Below are positions 1 to 8,004 of a stretch of DNA of 55,732 nucleotides, piece by piece (within the stretch, counting starts at the first letter, position 1; every line of letters begins with the position of its first letter). The translations under genes were made by a program, and so were the position numbers. This DNA comes from Bryobacterales bacterium (GTDB lineage Bacteria > Acidobacteriota > Terriglobia > Bryobacterales > Bryobacteraceae). The notes beneath the pieces are model-generated. The model had not been told where the DNA came from. It was given only the letters and a program-made list of their open reading frames with translations, and ran no database searches. The stretch spans positions 1 to 55,732 of the forward strand of contig PLRS01000069.1 in NCBI GenBank assembly GCA_003164035.1. Direction: 5' to 3'.

Positions 1-458
1 TCCTGACAACCCTCGACTCGGCCGTAAACTGGGTCCGCCGGAATTCAATCTGGCCCATGACCTTCGGCCTGGCCTGCTGCGCCATCGAGATGATGTCCAT
101 GTCGGCGTCGCGTTTCGATATCGCCCGCTTCGGGGCCGAGGTGTTCCGCGGTTCGCCGCGGCAGTCCGACCTGATGATAATCGCCGGGCGCGTCTCCAAT
201 AAAATGGCGCCGGTCATTCGCCATCTCTACCTGCAGATGCCCGAACCCAAGTGGGTGATTTCGATGGGCGCCTGCGCCACCTCCACGGGCGTGTTCAACA
301 ACTACGCGTTGGTCCCGGTCAACCAGGTTGTCCCGGTGGATGTCTACGTCCCCGGATGCCCGCCGCGGCCGGAACAATTGATCTACGCCATCATGCTGCT
401 GCAGCAAAAGATCGAAGCCCAGAGCGGCTCGGTGAAACAAGTCCTGAATCTGGCGTGA
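1..458 (+). CDS. nuoB: NADH-quinone oxidoreductase subunit B (5' truncated by window edge)
   Basis: Reading frame 3 is open from the first base, so the gene begins upstream of the window and only about 151 C-terminal codons are present. NuoB is the peripheral-arm subunit of respiratory complex I that carries the terminal 4Fe-4S cluster N2, which passes electrons to quinone. The cluster ligands are visible: the tandem cysteines in [11 protein letters not shown], the cysteine in [10 protein letters not shown], and the cysteine in [12 protein letters not shown]. The GCPPRPE signature is close to invariant in the family. The C-terminus ends soon after the conserved helix, as expected. Other nuo genes would lie upstream; nothing following it here continues the operon. 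Confidence 0.96.
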   Translation, partial: LTTLDSAVNWVRRNSIWPMTFGLACCAIEMMSMSASRFDIARFGAEVFRGSPRQSDLMIIAGRVSNKMAPVIRHLYLQMPEPKWVISMGACATSTGVFNNYALVPVNQVVPVDVYVPGCPPRPEQLIYAIMLLQQKIEAQSGSVKQVLNLA

Positions 459-473
459 GCCGGACGTAACAAC

Positions 474-508
474 CGAGAGCCGCGACCGTCAGGGAGCGGT
501 TGCCGCGC
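474..508. repeat. Dispersed palindromic repeat, family 2 (single copy)
   Basis: Just after nuoB this stretch reads GAGCCGCGACCGTCAGGGAG followed by CGGTTGCCGCG. The same unit recurs, in either orientation, at 45243-45275 and as an inverted pair at 50782-50878. It lies only between genes, as REP-type elements do. Confidence 0.6.
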
Positions 509-564
509 CCAAACCGCAAAATCCCAGAGTAGATTGGCGGGTTGAGCCAGGTTTCGGCGGTGAG

Positions 565-660
565 GAGGTGGGATAGACCAACGTTTTTCGTGGTCTGTCG
601 GGCCTTCGCCAAGCCTTAGCAGCCTGACAGACGACAAAAAACGATGGTCTGTCCCACCTC
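565..660. repeat. Inverted pair of dispersed hairpin repeat, family 1
   Basis: Two copies of the same hairpin unit face each other at about 565-601 and 624-660. Each arm carries a GAGGTGGGA[T/C]AGACCA half, a T-rich loop (CGTTTTT) and a GGTCTGTC half, so the whole block can also fold as one long cruciform. Other copies of the unit lie at 1375-1410, 31825-31857 and 39148-39179, with a truncated one at 4971-4988. The paired arrangement resembles BIME/REP elements. No REP-associated transposase is in the window. Confidence 0.65.
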
Positions 661-669
661 TGGGTCAAG

Positions 670-879
670 TCACTTGGGATGCGGAATGATCGACACGATG
701 ACGTAGGTGTCGTCCTGGATCACGAAGTAGAACCGCCAACTGCGGTTCACCCGAGCCTGCCAGACGTCGCCGGGCTCGTCGTATTGATTGGCGCGAAGCG
801 AGGGATGATGCAGGTTCTCCACGAGGAGCTTCGCTTGCTCATACCGCCTTGCGTCGCTTGGCCCTAGGTCCGGCCTTCT
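670..879 (-). pseudogene. RelE/ParE-type toxin, apparently N-terminally truncated
   Basis: The reading frame is open for 70 codons and ends at 670. It contains a convincing C-terminal toxin half: a helix DARRYEQAKLLVENL, then HHPSLRANQYDEP, then VWQARVNRSWRFYFVIQDD and a final IIPHPK. The order HPSLR, W.ARVN..WRFYF, IxPHxK matches RelE/ParE-superfamily mRNA interferase or gyrase-poison toxins. The usual N-terminal strand is missing, and no ATG, GTG or TTG lies between the upstream stop (880-882) and a GTG at 820-822. That GTG would give only 50 residues. The ATG overlapping the antitoxin stop (ATGA, about 843-846) is in another frame. Either the toxin has lost its start by a frameshift or a very short form is made. 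It sits directly downstream of the antitoxin gene, as in an antitoxin-first TA operon. Confidence 0.55.
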
Positions 880-1165
880 TCACCTGGGCGTGCAGGAACT
901 TGACCATTTCCCGATGGGTCCCAAACGGACCGAAGGTGCGGCCAGCCCCGACGTCGGCGAGGCCTTCGGCGAGACTGGCGTCGATCGCGCAGCGCTGCGC
1001 GGGCGTGTACTCGTCGTCCGCGCGCGGGAGCTTGGGGAGGATCGTGATCACGCCGCCGGAAACCCGGAATTCGAGGTCCTGGCCGTTCTTGTGGCCGGCC
1101 CGCCGCCGGACGGACGGCGGCACGACGAGCGGGTTTTTGGTGCTGTTCTTGACGGTGACGGTCAT
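839..1165 (-). CDS. AbrB/MazE-type antitoxin, SpoVT-AbrB domain
   Basis: A 108-aa protein whose first 45 residues match the swapped-hairpin AbrB fold: PLVVPPSVRRRAGHKNGQDL followed by EFRVSGGVITILPKLP. Proteins of this fold bind operator DNA as dimers and often act as antitoxins. The remaining 60 residues (from DEYTPAQRCAIDASLAEG to a basic end KRRKAV) would be the toxin-binding tail. The ATG start at 1165 gives a normal N-terminus, MTVTVKNSTKN. The 3' end overlaps the frame of a RelE/ParE-like toxin, which supports a TA role. Because the toxin half looks damaged, the antitoxin may now be solitary. Confidence in the AbrB-type fold is high and in the TA role moderate. Confidence 0.8.
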   Translation of the reverse strand: MTVTVKNSTKNPLVVPPSVRRRAGHKNGQDLEFRVSGGVITILPKLPRADDEYTPAQRCAIDASLAEGLADVGAGRTFGPFGTHREMVKFLHAQVKKAGPRAKRRKAV

Positions 1166-1508
1166 GGTGAATGACTACAACAATAATTCGCCTTCGCTTT
1201 CAGTCTATGGCGCCTGGCATCGTCCGTCAATGCCGGCGGGCAGCGGCGACGCGATTCCCCCGCTCCCGATGTCACCCCGGCATTCCGCACCGTCAGGGAG
1301 AATGAGGTGACCCAGTTTTTGTATTACCGTTCCTCGGATTCTTCTCCCGCCGCGACGATTTTCGTGCCCGCTCTGTGGGGCAGACCATCGTTTTTTGTGG
1401 TCTGCCCTGCAACTCAACTGTTGATCAGGCCGTTAAACAGTCTTCCAGTCCGCGACACGGTGTCGGAGACAAGCGCTGGCGGGACTGCCTGCCCCACGAT
1501 ACGGCAGG
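1166..1508. other. Intergenic region with one repeat and no gene seen
   Basis: No frame with coding character was found on either strand. The stretch holds an 8-bp inverted repeat, AATGCCGG (1229-1236) and CCGGCATT (1277-1284), and the family 1 hairpin at 1375-1410. It separates two genes that both run on the minus strand and should contain the promoter of the antitoxin gene near 1170-1200, though no clear -10/-35 pair was identified. Confidence 0.5.
1375..1410. repeat. Dispersed hairpin repeat, family 1 (best-formed copy)
   Basis: A perfect 10-bp stem, GGGCAGACCA (1378-1387) and TGGTCTGCCC (1398-1407), flanks a 10-nt T-rich loop. It is the cleanest copy of the unit repeated at 565-660, 31825-31857 and 39148-39179. 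It might end transcripts in either direction because the loop rather than the flank is T-rich, but the repetition suggests a REP-like element. Confidence 0.65.
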
Positions 1509-4500
1509 TTATTCGAGCGACGACAATGCCGCCCTGGCGCCAACCAGGTCGGGGCTCATCCGAACGGCCTGGCTGAGTTCGTCTTTGGCGTGCGCCTGGT
1601 CTTTAAGGCCCAGGTAACCAAGGCCTTCGAGGTAGTGAGCGTTGGCGCTGCGGACGCGCGGCGAAAGCTCCCCGCGGCCCGGGCGGCTGTCCCCGGCGGG
1701 CGCCGGCTCCTTCAGCCCATTCTGCCCGGATTGCACCAGCCCCTGGAATAGGGCTTGGGCCTTTTCCGTTTCGCCCAATTTCTGCAAGGCGAGGCCCTGG
1801 TAGTAGGCTTGAGGGCTGCCCGTGGCGCGGCGGAACTGGTTGGCGCGGCGCTCGGAAGCGGATTCCGGCGGCGCCGCCGCGCGCTTCCACTGCTCGGCGG
1901 CTTTTTGCGTTTCGCCGCGGCCTGCGTAGGCGACGCCGGTCCAGTACGCCAGTTCCGGATTGCGGGCGTTGGCGCCGCCGAACTCGAAGCCCACCGGCAG
2001 ATTCGCCGGAATTGTAGCGGCCGTGCGCAGGTCGGCCAGCGCTTCCTGGAAGCGTTTGGCCTGGATTTCCGTTTGGGCGCGCAGAATGTGCGCATCGGTC
2101 CAGTGATCCACCACGTTCAGATTGGCGCCTTCGGCCACGGCGAAGGTGTGATCGGTCATGGTCCGGATGGCGTCGTCGAGCTGGCCGTTGACCACCTCGA
2201 GCGCGACCTCCCGGTTGAGGGCATCGTCCCGCCGCGCCACCACCGAGGCATTCTGCCGGAACAACGGCAGGCGTTTCTCGATCGGAGTCCCTGCCTTTTC
2301 GTAGAGCTCGTCCAGTTCGGTGAAGTGGAGTGCGTACTTATGTTCGAGAGAGACGGCTTTCTCCAGTTCCGCAATCGCCTTGGTCAGATCGGCGCCGGAC
2401 GCCTGGTGCATGTAGGAGACCGCCAGATTGCGATGCGTGATGGCGAACGAGGGGTCGAGAGCGGCCGATTTCTCCCACATCCGGGTGGCTTCCTCCGGCT
2501 GCCAGTCGTATAAGACGTTGCCTAAGTAATAAGGTGCGCGTGCATCGCGCGGGTTGGCGCGCATCGCCTCACGAAGCACGTCGATAGCCTCGGTCTGGAA
2601 CGGAAAGACGTAGTCCGTCGGCATCGACCGGGCCAGTTGATAATACTCGGAGGCATCTTGGGTCTGGCCCAGCTTCTCCGCGAAATAGCCGAGATAGTAA
2701 TAAGCCATGGGGTGGATGCGGGACTTATCCGGCGCCGCCAGAGTCATTTGCTTCAACACGTCGGTGCCGTCCTGCCAGAGTCCCTCATTGAGGTATTCGG
2801 CGGCCGTTTCCTGCGCGGTCGCGGGGTGATCGTTCTCGGTCGCGGCCAGCCTTTTGGCGGCCTCTTTGTCCCCGGAGGCCAGGTAAGTCTCCGCCATGGC
2901 GCGCACATCCAGCGGGTCCGCCGCGTGGGATGCCGTGGCGAGCACCTGCAAGGCCTCCTGGTTGCGGCCGAGGTGGCGCAGCAGGGCGGCTTTGAGGTTT
3001 TGGGCGCGGATGTTCAGCGCATTGGAATCGATCGACCGGTCCACCAGTTCCAGCGCCTCCGCCATGTCGCCGCGCGAGGTCGCAATCTGCGCCAGCGAAT
3101 AGTAGGCCGCCGCCTTCCAGGCCTGGCTCCAGGTGGCCTTGTATAAGGATGTAAACGCTTCGTCGGCCTTGCCTTCGGCCTTCAGCGCGGCGCCGAGGTA
3201 ATAAATCGGCTCGCCGTCTTTGGGCGTCGTATAGCGGTCGGTGGCACGCTCCAGGGCCTTCCGAAAATACTTTTCGGCTTCCGCATAGCGGGCCTTGGTG
3301 AAGGCCGCGATACCGAGAACCGTGTTCACGCGCGTGTCGCCCGAGTCGCGGCGCAAAGCCTCCTCCCAGTAGAGCAGAGGATCCACGATGGGGTCGTGAA
3401 ACTGCTGGGCGCGCAGGCCGACAAGGTAAAGTTCCTCGTTGGTCTTGATCTCCTTCGGGGCCGGCGGCGGAGTCACTACCGGAGGAACCGGTTGCGGCGT
3501 GAGACGAATAGGACTGTACGACACCAGTTCCTTGGTGCCATCCCAGAGCGAAGCCACCAGGTCGTGTTCGTCGATCCCAGCCGGTATGGCGACCTGTTTC
3601 GTGTAGGGCTTGGCGGGGTTGATGGCTACGCTTTCCTCGAGCAGCACCTTGTCCCCGGCTTTGAGCACGACACGGGCGGCGGAGTGCGCCGAAGTGGCAC
3701 AGAAGCCGACCTTCGCCGTGCCCGCGGCGACGTCCAGGTTCACGGCCGCATCCAGGTTGGCCTTCTTCACGCCGCCAATATCCCGGAACGGGTACCAGTT
3801 CATCTTGAACGACCGGGTTTCATAGGGCTGCAGCCAACTGTAATCGGGTTGATTATCCGAGTACGCGCCCGCCATCAGCTCGATGTACGGACCGTCGTCG
3901 TCGGTCAGGGTGCCGTCCCACCGCTTGCCGCTGGGGCCGTTGCCCCACGTCCAGAACTTCTTGCCTGGCACCACGTTGTGATCGGCCACGCTCATGGTCC
4001 CGGCCTCTTTGCCATGGTCGTACCCGGCAAAGAAATCGTCCTGGTAATTCCAGGCGAAAACCGAATTGGCCGAGATGTGGTTCTTGTACCAACTGATATC
4101 GACGCCCTTGGTGAAATCCGCGCCGGCGTACCTGGTAGTGGAGAACGGCCAGGCAGTGAATTCCCGCTTCGCGTGGAAGACGCCGTATTGGGTGCTGGGC
4201 GGGAAAATCACCTGGTAGTCTTGGTTGGCGTGGACCGCCAGGTTGGCGAAGCAAAGCATGGTGTTCACCTCGGGTGTGCGGTTCAAAATCCGCACCGAGG
4301 CTTCCAGGTACGCCTTCCCCGGCCGCAGCGTGTACCCCACGGCCCAGCGCATCCGCTGGCGCAATTCCAGCTCACCCACCCAGACGGTCTTGCTGCCGTC
4401 GGCATTTTCCTCCACCTTGTATTGCACCGGAATGAAGGTGCTGGCGCGGTGATGGTGCGGGATGTTCCATTCCACCCCTCCGGAAATCCACGCGCCGATC

Positions 4501-4904
4501 AGGCCGATCAAAGCCGGCTTGATTACGTGCTGGCGGTAGATGAAGTTATAGTTATTGGTCTTATCGACGCCCTCCAGAATGCGGCCGCCGACCTCCGGCA
4601 GAACGCCGATCCGGATGTACTCATTTTCCAGATAGACGATGGTGTAGGTCTTGTCGACTTTCTTGCCGGTGAGGCTGTCGTACATGGGATACGGATAGAC
4701 CGGCCCTTGCGCGCCCTGAGACTCGCGGCCGAAAAAAAACATCGGGTTCGGTTCGGGATCGCCAGCCAGGTAAGTGGGGATGACCGCTTTGGTCTCCCAG
4801 ACCTTTACCCCGGAAACATCGGCGGCAAAGGCGGCGGCGGTAAGCATCAAAACCAAAACGACAAAAAACGTTTGCCTGCGAATCACGACGAGGATCTCCT
4901 TCAT
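1509..4904 (-). CDS. Secreted DUF5107 / TPR repeat protein
   Basis: A 1131-aa exported protein. The first 28 residues form a signal peptide (basic start, hydrophobic VVLVLMLTAAAFA, cleavage near AFA-AD). Residues of about 50-430 match the DUF5107 family, a beta-sandwich region related to carbohydrate-active enzymes: NEYIRIGVLPEVGGRILEG, GVEWNIPHHHRAS and an aromatic core ending near WYPFRDIGG. A proline-rich linker (PQPVPPVVTPPPAP) follows at about 475-490. The remaining 600 residues are TPR-like helical repeats (for example ALGLAAFTKARYAEAEKYF-type units and YYLGYFAEKLGQTQDASEYY). DUF5107-TPR proteins are common in Acidobacteria and Bacteroidota next to sugar-uptake genes. A role in glycan binding or hydrolysis is inferred, not shown. 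The gene stands alone, with convergent or divergent neighbours. Confidence 0.88.
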   Translation of the reverse strand: MKEILVVIRRQTFFVVLVLMLTAAAFAADVSGVKVWETKAVIPTYLAGDPEPNPMFFFGRESQGAQGPVYPYPMYDSLTGKKVDKTYTIVYLENEYIRIGVLPEVGGRILEGVDKTNNYNFIYRQHVIKPALIGLIGAWISGGVEWNIPHHHRASTFIPVQYKVEENADGSKTVWVGELELRQRMRWAVGYTLRPGKAYLEASVRILNRTPEVNTMLCFANLAVHANQDYQVIFPPSTQYGVFHAKREFTAWPFSTTRYAGADFTKGVDISWYKNHISANSVFAWNYQDDFFAGYDHGKEAGTMSVADHNVVPGKKFWTWGNGPSGKRWDGTLTDDDGPYIELMAGAYSDNQPDYSWLQPYETRSFKMNWYPFRDIGGVKKANLDAAVNLDVAAGTAKVGFCATSAHSAARVVLKAGDKVLLEESVAINPAKPYTKQVAIPAGIDEHDLVASLWDGTKELVSYSPIRLTPQPVPPVVTPPPAPKEIKTNEELYLVGLRAQQFHDPIVDPLLYWEEALRRDSGDTRVNTVLGIAAFTKARYAEAEKYFRKALERATDRYTTPKDGEPIYYLGAALKAEGKADEAFTSLYKATWSQAWKAAAYYSLAQIATSRGDMAEALELVDRSIDSNALNIRAQNLKAALLRHLGRNQEALQVLATASHAADPLDVRAMAETYLASGDKEAAKRLAATENDHPATAQETAAEYLNEGLWQDGTDVLKQMTLAAPDKSRIHPMAYYYLGYFAEKLGQTQDASEYYQLARSMPTDYVFPFQTEAIDVLREAMRANPRDARAPYYLGNVLYDWQPEEATRMWEKSAALDPSFAITHRNLAVSYMHQASGADLTKAIAELEKAVSLEHKYALHFTELDELYEKAGTPIEKRLPLFRQNASVVARRDDALNREVALEVVNGQLDDAIRTMTDHTFAVAEGANLNVVDHWTDAHILRAQTEIQAKRFQEALADLRTAATIPANLPVGFEFGGANARNPELAYWTGVAYAGRGETQKAAEQWKRAAAPPESASERRANQFRRATGSPQAYYQGLALQKLGETEKAQALFQGLVQSGQNGLKEPAPAGDSRPGRGELSPRVRSANAHYLEGLGYLGLKDQAHAKDELSQAVRMSPDLVGARAALSSLE

Positions 4905-4970
4905 TTCAGACCTGGATGAAAGCTGAGCTTAGCACCGCGATCATCCCGGGTCCAGGGTGTAGCCCACCGT

Positions 4971-4988
4971 GGGGCAGACCATTTAAGT
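4971..4988. repeat. Truncated copy of family 1 hairpin repeat
   Basis: The left half GGGGCAGACCAT is present, and the right arm is replaced by TTAAGTGG, so the hairpin cannot form fully. It lies in the divergent spacer (4905-5146) between the DUF5107 and S9 peptidase genes. Confidence 0.4.
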
Positions 4989-5146
4989 GGCATTGGGCGC
5001 TTCCGCCTGCCAGCCAATTCTTCCACGGCTCCCCAGGCAGCGGCGCTCCGGTTGCTTCAAGCCCACCGAACGATTAGGATGATCGAAGAGACGAGTCGCC
5101 CACGCATGGCGCATCCGGCTCGGAAAGAGGGTTCGACCTGAAGCCT

Positions 5147-7186
5147 ATGCGCCGCCGTACGACATTCGCCGTTTGCGTCCTCGCATTCCTCGCGCTTCCC
5201 GCTTCTGCCAAACGCGGCGTCACCGCCGAGGACTACTTCGCCTTTGAATCCGCCGGCGACCCGCGCCTCTCGCCGGACGGCAAGCTGGTGGCCTACGTGG
5301 TCACCACCATCGACCGGGCCCGCAACCGCCGCGACAGTTCCATCTGGGTGGTCGCTACCGATGGCCAGTCGGCGCCGCGGCGTCTCACCGCCGAAGGCGT
5401 CAGCTCGAATTCTCCCCGCTGGAGCCCCGATGGGTCGCGCCTCGCGTTCCTCTCCAGTCGCCCCGCGCCGGCGCCGGGCGAACCCGCCCGTCCGCAGATC
5501 TGCATCCTTCCCATGTCCGGCGGCGAGGCGCAGGTTTTGACGCACCTCGCCAACGGCGCCGGCGCGCCGCAATGGTCCCCCGACGGGAAGCGCCTGGTGG
5601 CCCTCAGTCGCACCGGTCGCAGCGATAACGTGGCGCCTTCCGCTCGCCCGAGCGACGTCCGCCACTATTTCCACATCCTGTACAATTTCAACGACACCGG
5701 CTGGTTCGACGACAAGCGCAGCCACATCTTTGTGATCGATGCCTCGACCGGCGCCGCCACCCAGATCACCTCGGGCGAGGATTGGAACGATACCGATCCG
5801 CAATGGTCGCCCGATTCCACCCGCATCGCCTTCGTCAGCGACCGCACCGGCCATGAGTACGACGACGGCCACGCCAAGAATATCTGGGTGATCCCGGCTG
5901 ACGGCGGTCCGCTGGTGCGCATCTCCGATCATGAATTCGGCGATGCCGAACCGCGCTGGTCGCCCGATGGAGGCGAGATCGCGTTCACCGGCGAGGCCCA
6001 GAGGCGCCGGTTTCCGAAGCTCTATATCGCCCCGGCGGCGGGAGGAGCCAAAGCGCGTCTCGCGGCCGACGATTTCGACCTCATTCCCACCGCGCTCCGC
6101 TGGGGACCGGGCCCCCGTGAGCTGAGCTTCGAAGCCGGCGCCAAGGGAACCCTGCATGTGTTTCGCGTCGATCTCGACACGTGCAAGGCCGTCCAAACCA
6201 CCAAGGGCGAGCGCGCCGTCCACGCCGTGGACGCCAACTTCAAGTCTGGTGCGATGGCCTATCTGGTCAACGATTTCGAGCGCCTCGACGACATATATGT
6301 ATCCGCCCTCGATGGCGGCGCCGAGCGCCAGTTGACCCACTTGAACGCCGCCCTGTGGAGCGGCTTGGAGTTGGCCGCCGTGGAGCGCCTGCCTTACAAG
6401 AGCAGCGATGGCTGGGACATCGATGGCTTCCTGGTCAAGCCGGTCGGCTGGCAGCCCGGCAGGAAATATCCGCTCGTGCTGAGCATCCATGGAGGCCCGG
6501 CGTCGCAGTACGGGGTCGACTGGTATCACGAATTTCAGGTCTACGCCGGGCGCGGCTGGGCGGTCTTTTTCTGCAATCCGCGCGGCTCCACCGGCTACGG
6601 GCAGAAGTTTGAAAGCGGCATCGTCAATAACTGGGGCGGCATGGATTACCAGGACGTGATGGCCGGGGTGGACGCCGCCATCCGCCGGAATCCGTGGATC
6701 GATACGGGGAAACTGGGAGTGACCGGCGGCAGCTATGGCGGCTATATGACCAACTGGATCGTGGGGCACACCGCCCGCTTCCAGGCGGCTGTCACCCTGC
6801 GCGGCGTGACCAACTTTATCAGCGACGATGGCACGCGCGACGGCGCCTACGGCCACGAAGACGACTTCAAAGGGTTCCTGTTCGACAACTTCGATCAATA
6901 CTGGGACGCGTCCCCGCTGAAGTACGCGAAGAACGTCAAAACGCCGACCCTGATCCTCCACTCGGACAACGACTATCGCGTGCCCATCGAGCAGGGCGAA
7001 CAATGGTTCCGCGCCCTGAAGCACTACGGGGTGAACGCCGAACTGGTAATCTTCCCTCGCGAAAACCACAACCTGACCCGCACCGGCGAGCCCAAGCACC
7101 TGGTGGAGAGCCTGAACTGGCAATGCTACTGGTTCGACCGGTTTCTCAACGGCAACTCCGCCGCCCGGCCGCCCGACGCGTTCTGA
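5147..7186 (+). CDS. Secreted S9 family peptidase (acylaminoacyl-peptidase / prolyl oligopeptidase type)
   Basis: A 679-aa serine peptidase. The N-terminal 20 residues are a signal peptide (MRRRTTFAVCVLAFLALPASA, cut after ASA). Residues of about 30-400 form the TolB/WD40-like beta-propeller, with repeated WSPDG blades (PRLSPDGKL, PRWSPDGSRLA, PQWSPDGKRLV, PRWSPDGGEIA). The C-terminal alpha/beta-hydrolase domain carries the catalytic triad: Ser529 in GGSYGGYM, Asp609 in HSDNDYRVP and His641 in ENHNL. The oxyanion region HGGPASQYG is present. Such enzymes remove residues from short peptides in the periplasm or outside the cell. Length is normal for the family. The gene appears monocistronic, and the next gene starts 260 bp downstream after a regulatory region. 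Confidence 0.94.
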   Translation: MRRRTTFAVCVLAFLALPASAKRGVTAEDYFAFESAGDPRLSPDGKLVAYVVTTIDRARNRRDSSIWVVATDGQSAPRRLTAEGVSSNSPRWSPDGSRLAFLSSRPAPAPGEPARPQICILPMSGGEAQVLTHLANGAGAPQWSPDGKRLVALSRTGRSDNVAPSARPSDVRHYFHILYNFNDTGWFDDKRSHIFVIDASTGAATQITSGEDWNDTDPQWSPDSTRIAFVSDRTGHEYDDGHAKNIWVIPADGGPLVRISDHEFGDAEPRWSPDGGEIAFTGEAQRRRFPKLYIAPAAGGAKARLAADDFDLIPTALRWGPGPRELSFEAGAKGTLHVFRVDLDTCKAVQTTKGERAVHAVDANFKSGAMAYLVNDFERLDDIYVSALDGGAERQLTHLNAALWSGLELAAVERLPYKSSDGWDIDGFLVKPVGWQPGRKYPLVLSIHGGPASQYGVDWYHEFQVYAGRGWAVFFCNPRGSTGYGQKFESGIVNNWGGMDYQDVMAGVDAAIRRNPWIDTGKLGVTGGSYGGYMTNWIVGHTARFQAAVTLRGVTNFISDDGTRDGAYGHEDDFKGFLFDNFDQYWDASPLKYAKNVKTPTLILHSDNDYRVPIEQGEQWFRALKHYGVNAELVIFPRENHNLTRTGEPKHLVESLNWQCYWFDRFLNGNSAARPPDAF

Positions 7187-7276
7187 CCTGGCGGGGAGCA
7201 GACACCTTCTCCGCGTAAGGGGCGCGTGGCGTTGCGGCCGGTTTCAGGCTCATTGCGGCGGTAGGTTTCGGGCGGT

Positions 7277-7348
7277 TGTGCAGGATTGTGCATGGGGAAG
7301 ACGGGGCTCGGTTGGGCGTCGTTGTGCACGGCTGTGCAATTTTGTGCA
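7277..7348. promoter_or_regulatory. Five TGTGCA hexamers at helical spacing
   Basis: TGTGCA occurs at 7277, 7287, 7323, 7333 and 7343, all in the same orientation. Within each cluster the copies start exactly 10 bp apart, so they would lie on one face of the helix. The array ends about 57 bp upstream of the -35 element of the marR-efflux promoter. This looks like a multimeric protein-binding site, perhaps an upstream activator or repressor. The binding protein is unknown. Confidence 0.5.
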
Positions 7349-7404
7349 TCGCATCGCTTGGAGGCTCGGGGGGCTGCCGTTGAGCGGGTTAACTATTCGT
7401 TATA

Positions 7405-7433
7405 TTGACAAAATTTTGAAATAATTTCATAAT
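7405..7433 (+). promoter_or_regulatory. Sigma70-type promoter of the marR-efflux operon
   Basis: The -35 element TTGACA (7405-7410) matches consensus, followed by a 17-bp spacer and a -10 element CATAAT (7428-7433). Initiation would fall near 7440, only about 7 nt before the ATG at 7447. The message would be nearly leaderless, and no Shine-Dalgarno sequence is present, which agrees with that. Confidence 0.7.
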
Positions 7434-7445
7434 CGAAATTATTTC
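7418..7445. promoter_or_regulatory. Probable MarR operator (perfect 11-bp inverted repeat)
   Basis: GAAATAATTTC (7418-7428), six spacer bases and GAAATTATTTC (7435-7445) form a perfect inverted repeat that spans the -10 and start site and ends one base before the marR ATG. MarR dimers bind such AT-rich palindromes. The position predicts that binding blocks RNA polymerase, giving autorepression of the whole operon. Confidence 0.75.
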
Positions 7446-7446
7446 C

Positions 7447-8004
7447 ATGAATGAAAGCAATGCCGAATCCATCCCGCTAGACGTGGCCTGTGCCGCGGTT
7501 CTCGACCGGCTTGCCCGCGACATGGTCAGTGCCCTGGACCGGATTCTCGACCATTTGATGGCGGCCGCGCCCGCCGAAGGGGCCGGGAGCGAAGTTCCGT
7601 TGACACTCCAGGAAGTGCATGTCGTCAAGACAATTGCCCCCAGGGAGTCCATCAGTATGAGTACTTTGGCAAGCTCCATGGGGATTTCTCTGCCGACCGC
7701 AACCCACCTTGTGGATCGTCTGGTGACGAAGGGCGTTGCGGTGCGGACCAGGCCGGAACATGACCGGCGGCTGGTTCTTGTCGCTCTTAGCGAGCAGGCG
7801 AAGGCGCGGGAGCGGGCGTTCTTCGAAAACCGTGTCGCACTGGTCCTGAATATCCTCGCGGCGCTCACCCCGGCAGAGCGGGGACAGGTGGTAAGGGCCC
7901 TCGGAGAGATCGCGCGAGTGGTCCAATCCCGTGCGGCCAGCCAGGCAGGACTACAGACTCCCAATGAGAATATTATCAGCGAAGCCCAGCGTCACATCCT
8001 TTGA
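7447..8004 (+). CDS. MarR family transcriptional regulator
   Basis: A 185-aa winged-helix regulator. Helix-turn-helix residues lie around 70-95 (SISMSTLASSMGISLPTATH) and are followed by LVDRLVTKGVAVRT and the MarR wing signature RPEHDRRLVLVALSEQ. The C-terminal helices (ALTPAERGQVVRALGEIARV) would form the dimer interface. It is the first gene of an operon with the three RND efflux genes, whose next start codon overlaps its 3' end by 41 bp. A perfect palindrome covering its promoter suggests that it represses itself and the pump until a ligand, probably a pump substrate, releases it. The N-terminal 45 residues are longer than in compact MarR proteins. Confidence 0.92.
   Translation: MNESNAESIPLDVACAAVLDRLARDMVSALDRILDHLMAAAPAEGAGSEVPLTLQEVHVVKTIAPRESISMSTLASSMGISLPTATHLVDRLVTKGVAVRTRPEHDRRLVLVALSEQAKARERAFFENRVALVLNILAALTPAERGQVVRALGEIARVVQSRAASQAGLQTPNENIISEAQRHIL

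Noticed and set aside
5057-7123. 688-codon open frame antisense to the S9 peptidase gene
   Set aside because: The sense frame has a signal peptide, propeller blades and catalytic triad; the antisense product has no recognisable domain and arises from high third-position GC.
7277-7348. TGTGCA array as a CRISPR-like or tandem repeat locus
   Set aside because: Units are only 6 bp with 4-bp gaps; there are no spacers of CRISPR length and no cas genes.
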